Positions 43,212 to 52,783 of a stretch of DNA of 64,000 nucleotides are shown here, in pieces. Below the pieces are notes generated by a model that saw nothing but the letters and a program-made list of their open reading frames with translations, was not told the DNA's origin and made no database searches. Every line of letters starts with the position of its first letter. The stretch's first letter is position 1. A program made the translations under genes and the position numbers. Source of the DNA: Anaspis maculata (taxonomy: Eukaryota > Arthropoda > Insecta > Coleoptera > Scraptiidae); the NCBI GenBank assembly GCA_949128115.1, contig OX421967.1:21530635-21594634 (forward strand). The letters run 5' to 3'.

Positions 43212-43351
43212 GGCAATTCTGTAAAATTAAAAGGCCCCTTAAAATTTTTAAAGGCGTCGGTCACCTAGGAACGATAAGAAATGGGCTTCACGATTGGCTG
43301 ATTTCCTTTTAACGGCCTTTAAAATTTAAACGGGTTTGATACAGAATTGGC
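43212..43351. mobile_element. Foldback MITE with GGCCAATTCTGTATC-type ends
   Basis: GGCAATTCTGTAAAATTAAA at the left pairs with TTTAAACGGGTTTGATACAGAATTGGCC at the right; AAAGGCC/GGCCTTT pair inward. The loop includes GATTGGCTGATT. Confidence 0.7.
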
Positions 43352-43682
43352 CCTTGAGTGGAGCAAAAAATGTCAAGGTTCAAAACTTTACCATTTAATT
43401 ATTCGAAATCTATCCGATATGGATTGGGACCAAATTTATTGGCAGGAAGCAACACAACAAAAGAGTTAAATTGAGTTTGCAGTTGCAATTTTCCACCATT
43501 TTCCAGTCGAACTTTAAAAGAATTTTCAAAATTTCTCCCAGCCGTTGCCACCCGAGAGGGCCTCTCGCTCGTATTTTGACCAGGATAACTCGCTTTTAAT
43601 GCAGGACTCCACTTACAAATTTATTCCTGCTCTCCGGGGATCAACTTTTTGTGAAACATTCCAACTGATGTCGATAGTATAC

Positions 43683-44340
43683 CAGGGTGATTCATGAGTG
43701 ACCTTACATAAGTACCTACAGACTAATGGGAGATAGAGGACTTCGAGGCGAGTCATGATCCACAGAAGAAATTTTGTTTTCTCCATTGGTTACGAAGATA
43801 ATCCAGGGTGTTTTGCGAGGTGTTTTGTGTGTTTCGTATGAAAGTTTGATAAAGCGATATTTCTGAAACGACTAGAGATATTTTGTTGAAATTTACCAGT
43901 TATATTTTTCTGTTGGAACTTATTGGAGAAGCCATACACCGGGTGAGTCAAAAGTCAAAAGCCAGGGCTGGGCTAGAGAAAATGTGCCCCTTTTGTTATT
44001 TAATCAAAAAGTACATTTTCTGACCGTTTTTTCTGAAAAACTGCTATCGGATTCATAAAGCTGTGGAAAAATGCTTCAAGAATCACTCTTCAATTTAGAT
44101 GGCACCATAGACGATGGCACACCTAAACCCTCGATCACCTAAACCGTTTCGACAAATACAATTGAAAGTAAAATTTGTGAGTCAAAGTTTCATACGAAAC
44201 ACACAAAACACCCTGTATCTTCGCGTAACCAATGGAGAAAACAAAATTTCTTCATTGGATCCTGACTAGCCTCAAACCTCAAAGTCCTCTCTCTATCTCC
44301 CATAAGCCTATGTAAATAAGGTTACTCATGAATCACCCTG
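43683..44340. mobile_element. TA-type palindrome, CAGGGTGATTCATGAGT ends
   Basis: The left end has one extra C (TACCAGGGTG) against the right (CACCCTG-TA). Arms of about 120 bp contain TCTCCATTGGTTACG/CGTAACCAATGGAGA. An inner palindrome (43804-44215) sits on the axis. Confidence 0.8.
43804..44215. mobile_element. Inner CAGGGTGTTTTG-ended element nested on the axis
   Basis: CAGGGTGTTTTG...TGTGTTTCGTATGAAA pairs with TTTCATACGAAACACACAAAACACCCTG. The right flank is TA (44216-44217); the left flank is TA followed by two extra bases. The outer arms meet as ACGAAGATA/TATCTTCGC. Confidence 0.7.
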
Positions 44341-44725
44341 TATATTGAATTGAACGTCGCGTCGTGTAGACCCATTTTCAAAATCGACACGGTTCCGATT
44401 TTCCGACGGTAATTTTTTCAGAACGAAATTTGCATATTCCGTGAATTTGAAAAAACTGCAATGCAAACTTCCGACATGCGGTGAACCGGTGAGGCTACAG
44501 CTATTACTAGGTGAGGCCCTCGAAATATTAATTTTAGGTGCAGACACGCTGAGAATGAAAGTTGGAGAAAAGATTGAAACAATTTTTGGAGGAAACATTT
44601 TTTACATCGGACCTACGGTTTTCGAGTTTTCCTCTCTGGAAAAAACACAAATTTTTCAACTTTCTATCCCGACTAGTCGGGAAAGTTTAGTACGAAAGCG
44701 TAGAGCGGCCACTGCAGTAATTTTT

Positions 44726-45112
44726 TTCTAATTTACACTTTGAAACTGTAAATTTACACTTTGGAACTGTAAATTTACACTTTGAAACTGTGAATTTACA
44801 CTTTGAAACTGTAAATTTACACTTTGAAACTGTAAATTTACACTTTGAAACTGTGAATTTACACTTTGAAACTGTAAACAGTAGATTTACACTTTGAAAC
44901 TGTAAATTTACACTTTGAAACTGTAAATTTACAAATTGAAACTGTAAATTTACAAATTGAAACTGTAAATTTACACTTTGAAACTGTAAATTTACACTTT
45001 GAAACTGTAAATTTACACTTTGAAACTGTAAACTGTAAATTCACACTTTGAAACTGTAAACTTTAAATTTACAGTTTGAAACTGTAAATTTACACTTATA
45101 ACTGTAAATTAG
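44726..45112. repeat. 21-bp minisatellite
   Basis: About 17-18 copies of AATTTACACTTTGAAACTGTA. On the minus strand it reads open as a repeated seven-residue CKFTVSK unit, because 21 is divisible by three. No other sign of coding. Confidence 0.92.
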
Positions 45113-45272
45113 GCGTTGTGATGCCGGATTGGTTCAAATTCAAGTGGTCAACGCACCCTCACCACATTCTCACCCTTATCACTTTATATCCATTGTTCCC
45201 ACAAAATTATTGAAAATTAAAAATCGAAGGGGGTGGCTTTTTAGCGCATTTTCGACGCTTATATGGCCGGCT

Positions 45273-45284
45273 TGTCTGTCCGTG

Positions 45285-45324
<40 letters not shown>

Positions 45325-45326
45325 CG
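45273..45326. repeat. (TCTG)n microsatellite
   Basis: About twelve near-perfect TCTG units inside the left arm. The mirror arm has the imperfect complement (ACAGACAGACGGACAGACAGAC, ~47815-47836). Confidence 0.9.
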
Positions 45327-45329
45327 TGT

Positions 45330-45750
45330 AGAAATTGAGTATAGTTGTGCTCCTCATCGGGGAATGAAGTTAGAGCCTTGGAACTTTTTTTGAATCATAG
45401 CTCATGTCCCCAAGGGTAGCCAATGGCCATTATTTTCTTTATCCATACATAGTTATCATTATTATTATCAAAAACCAAAGATTTACTGTGCACTTCTAAG
45501 AAGTTGAACTCCTCCTCCGGGAATGAAGCTAGAGCCTTGGAACTTCGTCCGATGGATAGCTTATATCCCCAAGGGTGGCCAGTGGGCAAGATTTTCTTAT
45601 ACATACACAGTTGACACTATTATTATCAAAAAACAAAGATTTCCTGTGCACTTCTAAGAAATTGAACTCCTCCTCGGAGAATGAACCTAGAGCCCTGGAA
45701 CTTTTTTCGATTGATAGCTTAGGTTCTCAAGGGTTGCCAGTGGACAGATT
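45330..45750. repeat. ~158-bp tandem repeats
   Basis: Three diverged units, each with CTCCTC..GG.GAATGAA.CTAGAGCC.TGGAACTT, CCCAAGGGT.GCCA.TGG and TTATTATCAAAAA.CAAAGATTT.CTGTGCACTTCTAAGAA. Confidence 0.75.
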
Positions 45751-45759
45751 GGATTTCGT

Positions 45760-46290
45760 GGTTGCGCCGCCATCTTGGCCGCCATATTGAAATTTCTAAT
45801 TAGTGGAACGATTTTCATGAAACTTGGAGCTCACCTGTCACATGTCACGTGTGATCATTCTTATTTTCCAGCTAAATTTCATGATTCCGCCGCCATCTTG
45901 GCCGCCATATTCAAATTCAAATGATTTATTGTTTTTTGAGAAAAATAAAACTCTCATAACAATTGTAGCCGCCATGGCGCAACATGGCCTCCATATTGAA
46001 ATCTCTTATTAGTGGAACGATTGACATCAAACTTGGAACTAATTTTTGTCTTGTATGAACATTCTTATTTTCAAGCTGAATTTCATGATTTCGCCGCCAT
46101 ATTGAAATATGTTATTAGTGGAGTGATTGTCATGAAACTTATTGGAATTTACCCTTATCTCGTATAATCATTCTTATTTTCAAGTAGGATTTTATGATTC
46201 CGCCGCCATCTTGGCCGCCATATTGAAATTCTTCATTAGTGGAACGATTGTCATGAAAAGTGAAACTTACTCTTGTCTTGTATGAACATT
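45760..46290. repeat. ~110-bp tandem repeats carrying GCCGCCATCTTGG words
   Basis: About five units of CCGCCATCTTGGCCGCCATATTGAAAT followed by TTATTAGTGGAACGATT-TCATGAAACTTGGA and CATTCTTATTTTCAAGCT. GCCGCCAT is the complement of ATGGCGGC, the YY1/Pho-type core. Confidence 0.8.
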
Positions 46291-46584
46291 CAATTTTCAA
46301 GCCGGATCGACTTCATTTCTATCAATGACAGATCTGCACTATGAGAATGCGCTATTGCGACTCACGCACGTGAAGGGATATCCACTTGTTGAAGATATAA
46401 CACCGCCTACAGATTTTCACAGGACCTCTTTATCGGGCTGCCGCACCTTGCAGCATAGAAAGACTACCTGCCCACTCAGCCAGAAAACATCTCTGTGACA
46501 TCACTTAGATGTTCAAGTTACAACTGCGATGTTGACAAAAAAGTCTATGCGATGTTGAGTGGACAACTCTGTTACCTCTAAAGG

Positions 46585-46759
46585 CCGCTCTATGAAATTA
46601 CGCAACGCAGCCGCAGCCGCAACGCAGGTTTCTGATTGGCTCGCAAGCCTTTCGCGTCGTTGCGATGGCTTTGCGAATACCTTGCGAGCCAATCAGAAAC
46701 CTGCGTTGCGGCTGCGCTGCGGCTGCGTTGCGGTTGCGTTGCGAATTTTCATAGAGCGG
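46585..46759. mobile_element. Foldback MITE with GCAACGCAGCCGCAG arms
   Basis: CCGCTCTATGAAATTACGCA at the left pairs with GCGAATTTTCATAGAGCGG at the right; arms of about 70 bp. GATTGGCTCGCAAG and CTTGCGAGCCAATC lie in opposite arms. The CAACGCA words also occur in the 49450-52781 element. Confidence 0.88.
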
Positions 46760-47029
46760 GCATTATGTCCGGATAATTAGAACATCAATGAGATATATCA
46801 AAGATGTCCAAATGTGAAATACTATCTACATCACTATTCCACATCTCGTAGATATCACTTTTTGACGTACATATAACGTCGCATTTAGGATGTGTATTTT
46901 TGAAGAAAAATTAACTTTTCACCACTTTTCAACATAGTTTTATATCATAGGAGGCTCCGCACCTATTTATACTAATTTTTACAATCTATACAGCACGTTT
47001 TTTCCCTAAGAAAAGTTGTACTATTGGCG

Positions 47030-47108
47030 TCCTCCGCAGGATTCGAACCTGGATCCCCACAGGTGATAGAGACACTGCTGCCGATTCGTCTAAGCTACCA
47101 AATTGTCT
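47030..47108 (-). other. tRNA-like segment (SINE head or tRNA pseudogene)
   Basis: Minus strand has TTGGTAGCTTAGACGAATCG (A-box-like) and GGTTCGAATCC (B-box, complement of 47039-47049). Candidate acceptor arms do not pair, so this is not a functional tRNA. Confidence 0.5.
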
Positions 47109-47149
47109 AATACAGTATATTCAAACAGCGCGCTTGATGTTCAGGGATA

Positions 47150-47600
47150 TTTCTCGGGATATTTCATCAGGACTCCGAACGATACACCGAGCCCAAAGAG
47201 CCTCACTGGGGCTCGAAACGTTACAGCCAGACACAAGGGGCTCCGTTGAGGCCCCGGACGTTACAATAAGACATGAACGGGAGTCATCAAAGTATTCGAA
47301 AGCACAATAAGACAAAAAGGGGCCCATTTTGGGGTTCCGAATGACACAAGAGCAGACACAAGGGTTCATCAAAGGTGCGAAAGCCACGACAAAATGCAAG
47401 AAGGTCGAGAAGAAAGCCCAGTAGGCTTTCGAAGAACACAAGGAGACCCAAACGGAGCACACTAGTTTCGAAAGCCACAAGCACAAGAAGATACAAAAAT
47501 GGTTCCAAACGACACATGAAGACAAGAGGGCCCGCAGGGCCTCAAACCAAACATGAAGACATAATGGCTGTTCTGGCATCACACACATCACACATGGAAT
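47150..47600. repeat. Degenerate tandem repeat (~55-60 bp)
   Basis: Repeating theme of GGGGC(T/C)CC..A.G, CGAAA(G/C)-CACAA and AGACA(C/T)(A/G)A-GGG. Open frames on both strands are explained by the repeat. Confidence 0.55.
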
Positions 47601-47899
47601 AGGGGGCAAAACTATTTATTAAATATTTTCCGACACACAGCTTAACGATGACAGCCCGCGAAATTTAAAAAATCTCTCAGTGTATGGATAAAAAAATAAT
47701 GGCCATTGGCCACCCTTGAGGACATCAGCTATCATTCAAAAAAAGTTCCAAGGCTCTACTAACTTCATTCCCCGAGGAGGAGTACAACTACTCAATTTCT
47801 ACACGGACAGACATACAGACAGACGGACAGACAGACAAACCGGCCATATAAGCGTCATTTTATTACGAAAATGCGCAAAAAGCCACCCCCTTCGATGAA

Positions 47900-48785
47900 A
47901 TGATGGTTCCGCATTTGGGCGGTCGATTGGGCCTAGAATCTCGGAAAACACCGGGAGACGGCGGGTTTGCCGGGCGTGCGGCTGGGCCTACCCTAATGAT
48001 ACGTAACTAGGTTACGGTGTGTCAGATGTTCTATCAAAAAATTTTTTAACGAAATGCCAGTGTCAGATCAGATGTCCAGGTCTGGTTTAAATAGTTAAGA
48101 CTGCGAAATTGTCGATGTCCAGGAGGTAGTGTCTCATCATATCTTCAACATTTGGTCAGTTCCTTCAAAAAAATGCGGAAATTGTCAGTATTCTAGTAAA
48201 TCGGTTGATTGATGATTCCAATGACCAAGGATGTCTCATGAACCTCATTTCTGTGTGGGCTTGCACCTACAGCTCTCTCGCTAAAGTACCTACTTCCGTA
48301 GTACACGGGTTAAATTCAATGAATCTGGCATAGTGGCTTTGTATGAAGTAGACAGGTATATGTAGCTAAGTGTATGTAGGTAAGTAATGTAGGTATCACG
48401 GTACATTCCCATGGTTCAATGAACAAGCGCGAACTTCTCGGAGAACTGGACAGTAGGTACTTGTAGCAGAAAAATGAGCCCTTTATGGGATCTGAAATAC
48501 ACACCTGTTGGTCTCTAGTCCACACCATCACATGCCCATGAAAAAAGGGCTTCTACTGAAAAAGTTTGAACAGTTTTAAACCCTTCTCCAGTTTCGAAGG
48601 ACTCCATTTTAAAATTTCGCTGATTTTGCCTATGTTCAATAAACATTTCCCTCAAGGCCAATTGTCCGTAGGTAATGCCTAAATGAAAATCGACAGGAAA
48701 ACCAATATTATCACAAGTTGGGAAGAAGGTTCAGGCGATTGAATTTGGAAGCTATATGAGTTTGATTTATTACCAGTAGTACCTA
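47900..48785. other. No recognisable feature
   Basis: Mixed-composition DNA between the inverted-repeat block and the satellite. GTAGGTA-type words recur near 48350-48395 without a clear period. Confidence 0.45.
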
Positions 48786-49449
48786 ACTACCTAAAGGCTA
48801 TTGGAGTGCTGATAGCCGTCTCTAGTTCCCAAAACTGAGACACAGCACCGACGGGTAACCATTGCTTTTGTGATCCAGGAACAATTTAGCCCTCACAGAG
48901 CTGATAGGCCGTCGTTTGTTCTTGGAGGTGCGACACCGCACCGACGGTTGAGCAGTGTTTTTGACCCAGAGGTATTTTGCCTTTTGCATTTTGCTTGACC
49001 CGAAAACAATTAAGCTATTAGCTTTCGCAGAGGTGATGGTCTGTTGATAGTTCTAGGAGATGCAAAAGCACCGACGGCTAGCCATTATTCTTGACCCAAA
49101 AACAATTAAGTCCTTGCAGAGCTGATACACTGTCGTTATTTCTCGGAGGTGTGACAGACAGCACCGTTGGTTATTCATTGTTTTTTATTCGGAAGCATTT
49201 TGCTTTCGCAGAGCTGATTAACCGTCGTTAGTTCTTGGAGGTGCGACAGCACCGACGGTTATTCATTGTGCTTGACCCGTAAACAATTAAGCTTTCGCAG
49301 AGCAGATGGATTTTGATCCGGATGCAGTTTTGCTTTCGTAGAGCTGATACACTGTCGTTAGTTCTAGGGGGTGCGACAGCACTGACGGTTAGCCACTGTT
49401 CTCAACCCAGAAGCTATTCAACCCCCGCAGAGCTGATAGCTCAATGTTA
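48786..49449. repeat. 89-bp-monomer satellite, left block
   Basis: About seven diverged monomers with GAGCTGATA...CTGTCGTTAGTTCT.GGAGGTGCGACAGCACCGACGGTTA..CA.TGTTCTTGACCC.AAAACAATT. It ends abruptly at the TA (49448-49449) where the TIR element begins. Confidence 0.85.
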
Positions 49450-50527
49450 TGGCCCGTCTCCAATGGTCGCTAAACGTTAAACGCAGAACGTAAGGCAATC
49501 GCAGAGGGAACGCAACACGCAAGAAACACCATCGCAGAAGTCAACCAACTTTCCTGCGTGTGCTTGCTGCAACCTTGCGTCAGCCAATGATAAATCGGAA
49601 TACGATTTGTTTCCGCGCCAACGCGAGGTTTTGTTTTTCTCCATGGTTTTCTGCATCTTGTTGACGGCTTTCATCCCGTGTCATCCCGTGTGTCATCCAG
49701 TGTCATCTACAGTACTAGCGCAGCGGTTCGCTGCTTCAACTCGAACAATCCTGTATTTTGTGATACAAACAAGAACTTCAGCACAATTGCTCTTGAAACC
49801 AAAATGAATTATTTGGTCCGCTGCTCTTTTCGATCATCTCCTGCTGGTCCAGGACTTGGGAAGTAGGTACAAGGGGGACATGACAATTTTTTGCAGCAAG
49901 GACTAAACGCTGCTATCGGATCATGCTTGATGCCGTTTCTGCATGAATAACTACAACCTGCAGTTCACGATGCTGCCACTGTCAGAATGATAAGCCTGTT
50001 GGGAGACAAGGTAGAGTAGTCAGTTGTGTCATGGGGGGGCTCCTGGATTAACAAAGGTTGGTCCTTGAAGGGGATGTGTGGGGTATCATTTCTGACATAA
50101 AAGAGGTCTGCGAACTCGTTTCTTTTTGTAAAAATATGATTGGTTTGGAACTGTGGAAAATATGAGGGCTCAATATCGTCATAATTGATTGTCAGACATT
50201 CACGATTCGCACTGAATTGAGTTTCGCAATGGACGCAACAACGCAAGGAACGCAACGCAGAAGTTGACCAAGCTCCAACTTTCTGCAACCTGCGACGTGC
50301 TTGCGGCTGCATAGCGTCAGCCAATCAGCTGAACCCGGAAGAAGATATAAATTTTCCTGTATTTTGGGGCATTAGATGGTGTTGCAACTATTGAAACAGA
50401 TAGGTATGAATAACCTTTTTTTCGAAGTGAAGGTAGCGGTGAAGTAGCAGACTTCGATAAGAATAATTCATGCCTCGACCTCGAAAACCGTAGCCGCTCC
50501 TCCTCAGATTGGGTATCAACGTCTCAA

Positions 50528-51195
50528 GTGCCCCAACCAACATTGTTCAGGGGCAAAGCAGTGCAGTCATTATCTGGTGTTGAAGTTCTAAAAGGGAAAA
50601 TGAACAACAACTGCGGCTTCACTCAGTATGTAGACAAGCTGGCTGAGGGGGATCTTCAAAGGAAATTCCAAGAAAGATTTTCAACCTGCCCTGTACCACA
50701 ACGGCATCAAATAGAGGCTCTGAAATATAGTGACATAGGTCCTGGGCTTCGTGCCAGAAGAGAGAAAGGTGAAATGCGATATCGATATTTTCAGTTTGCA
50801 GAAGCCCATGGGGGGGGGGGGTTGAAGTGACCATCCCAGAAAAGCAACTGAGTATGGAGGAAATAAGTAAGCATTATAAAAAAAACTGTCGTATATCTAC
50901 AGGCGATCCCAATAAACGGTCAAGAAAACATCACCAGGTCTCTCTGGACCAAAGATACTCATTTCTACCATTTTTCAATCATCACATGTCAATGATTGGA
51001 GTGATTCCCCCGAAAATTTCTTGTAAAAAAATTCACCGATTTCAAAAATGTTTGTTCTTTTGGATAGCGTATTCTGTTGACTATAGAAACCTTTTGATAA
51101 AATTACCCACACGAGAGTCAGGGTCACACGGAGTTCCGCGGGAAGAGGTTTCCGAATACTTGTCTTTGCAAGGAAAAGAGCCACAGCTGAACTAA
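50528..51195 (+). pseudogene. Two adjacent unknown ORFs, possibly one frameshifted gene
   Basis: Frame 1 (50528-50830, 100 aa, start MPQPTLFRGKAV) ends at a 12-base G run (50810-50821). Frame 2 (50827-51195, 122 aa) begins directly after in another frame. A slip in the G run would join them into a frame of about 220 residues. Composition looks protein-like (RYRYFQFAEAHG; PTRESGSHGVPREEVSEYLS), but I recognise no family. They may be part of the mobile element. Confidence 0.35.
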
Positions 51196-51689
51196 ATGAT
51201 CAAACTTTTGCAGCCAGATTCGCGTATATTCGTAAAACATCCTCATGGTCGTTCTCTTTATTCATATACCTAAACATGCAGGCTGTGATAACGACCTTCT
51301 TCACGGCGATTACAAATAATTGGCCTAACCCACCATTTACGATGCTGATGTCGTCGCTGATTCTGTATTTGAAGTAGCCATTCCAGCGTTAAACGAAACG
51401 CTTGTAAAAATTATGATAATAATAATAATTTATTGATTCTAAAAGGACTTCCCTTAAAACAAGACCGGGCATGTACATAAAAAAGCACTTCAATATAAAT
51501 ATAACACTCTACACAATATGAATACAATACTTTACACTGAAACCAAAACACTGTACAGTAGCAAGCGTCTCCTACTACTCATTTCTGGCAAACGCTGCAC
51601 ACTTCATCCGCTTTGACCATGCATGTAGCAACATCCATTGCCAGTGAACTTCAAGAGCCTCCGACCAGACAGACGTAGCTGAGTTACTC

Positions 51690-52707
51690 TTTTAACAGTC
51701 TGAAACCTGATGTTGAGGAGGGGTGCTGAGCAGGGAGGCCAGACAGCACAAATGTATTGTAGAACATCGAGTAGCCAAAGCTAAAAAGGGCGACGATATC
51801 TCGTTGGTATAGCATCTCTTTGTATTTCATCAGCAGATCCCTCTTATGGTGCCTGAGCGAAGGCAAGGTGAGAGACCGCAGGATTTCCAGGGAGTTGATA
51901 GCAGTGAACTAGGACCCAATTTGTGTAACCCAGTTGTATTTTGGGTCGGTCTTCTATGGCAGGGAACTCAGCTAGGTGTAGCAATCTGTCGAAGCAAATC
52001 CTTGGGTAGCGCTCTGACGTCATGGAGAGAATCTTCTCTAGCCAGGAAAGCAAGGAATGAGATCCAAAGCGGAGATGAGATTCTCAAGTTTAACGACTCC
52101 AAACTCCAGTCTAACAAGATGGTCGGGGCCGTGTAGCAGCAGTGAGAATAATCTCTTCAAGAAGTTCACTTGTAGTCTTTCTACGACGCGACGTCTGGAT
52201 AATGAATGCCCCATATAGCCATGTTGTGTGTTAACACTCTTCAACACCATCGATTCGTACAGCTCGACCCGGGAGTGCCAGGAGTTCAACTTCGCCCTGC
52301 ACATTGTGGATATGACAGATCCTAAGGCAAGCCGCCGACCTCCTCACAAAAGTGGCCGATGCCTCCGAAAAAAGGCCACAGGATACAAATGGGACGCCCA
52401 GATAGGTGTAAGAGCGAACGGTCTTCAGAGGCTTCTCTTTGTAATAGAAGCGCAGCGTCTTCGTCTCTGCATAACCGCCTCTTCTGAAGCACATGACGTC
52501 GGATTTGTCGGCGTTTATTTTCAGACAAATCGTCACAGATGCTTGTAATAAGCTGCGCGTATTTTCATTTTCATCCATTTTGCCATTGCCCGTACAGTAA
52601 ACAATGATCAGCAAAGAAAATGCGAACAAACCACTCTGACAAGAACTTTGACAGGATGGAATTTTCCGCTGCGACGGCTGCGACCACTGTAGACGGATTT
52701 CAAACAC
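51690..52707 (-). pseudogene. Non-LTR retrotransposon reverse transcriptase remnant
   Basis: In the minus-strand order: an FADHCLLYG segment (about 52612-52585), corresponding to the catalytic Y/F-ADD box with the second Asp replaced by His; then, in a shifted frame, LKINADKSDVMCFRRGG and YKEKPLKTVRSYTYLGVPF, the classic K-T/S-V-M-F-RRGG...YLGV region after the catalytic box; then, in another frame (52304-52038), ESMVLKSV...LSRRRVVERLQVNFLKRLF and LRLE-type residues of the RT thumb. Three frames and the lost Asp show it is dead. It may represent a retrotransposon that landed inside the TIR element. Confidence 0.72.
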
Positions 52708-52783
52708 CTTGCGTTGGAATTTTGCGACGAGCCTGCGTCAAGCCTACGTTCTTGCGTTCTGCGACCATTGGAGACGGGCCATA

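Larger units (their letters stand above)
43360..44710 (+). repeat. Dispersed repeat family, copy 3 (split by a palindrome)
   Basis: 43360-43682 and 44341-44710 align to the complement of 13375-14345 in order. The interruption is the TA-type palindrome 43683-44340; copy 1 keeps the uninterrupted sequence at the matching point. Confidence 0.65.
45215..47895. mobile_element. 2.7-kb block bounded by ~220-bp inverted repeats
   Basis: 45215-45450 (TCGAAGGGGGTGGCTTTTT...GCGCATTTTCG...TGTCTGTC...GAATGAAGTTAGAGCCTTGGAACTTTTTTTGAA...CAATGGCCATTATTTT) is mirrored at 47679-47895. Inside are two tandem arrays, a foldback MITE, a tRNA-like segment and a third degenerate array. No transposase was recognised. 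Confidence 0.7.
49450..52781. mobile_element. 3.33-kb TIR element inserted in the satellite
   Basis: TIRs TGGCCCGTCTCCAATGGTCGC and complement GCGACCATTGGAGACGGGCCA, TA at 49448-49449 and 52782-52783. The satellite continues in register on either side (GTTA | AGTT of the CGTTAGTT block). Inside are CAACGCA-rich MITE-like segments (49470-49600, 50220-50340, 52665-52780), two unknown frames (50528-51193) and a decayed reverse transcriptase (51690-52707, minus). It could be a MITE-like element that captured other sequence. Confidence 0.78.

Noticed and set aside
44859..45044. 61-aa repeat protein (CKFTVSK units)
   Set aside because: A 21-bp minisatellite is open in frame by arithmetic; no start context, no other support.
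47121..47609. 162-aa Cys-rich minus-strand ORF
   Set aside because: It lies on a degenerate tandem repeat that is open in several frames; Cys and Phe repeat with the DNA unit.
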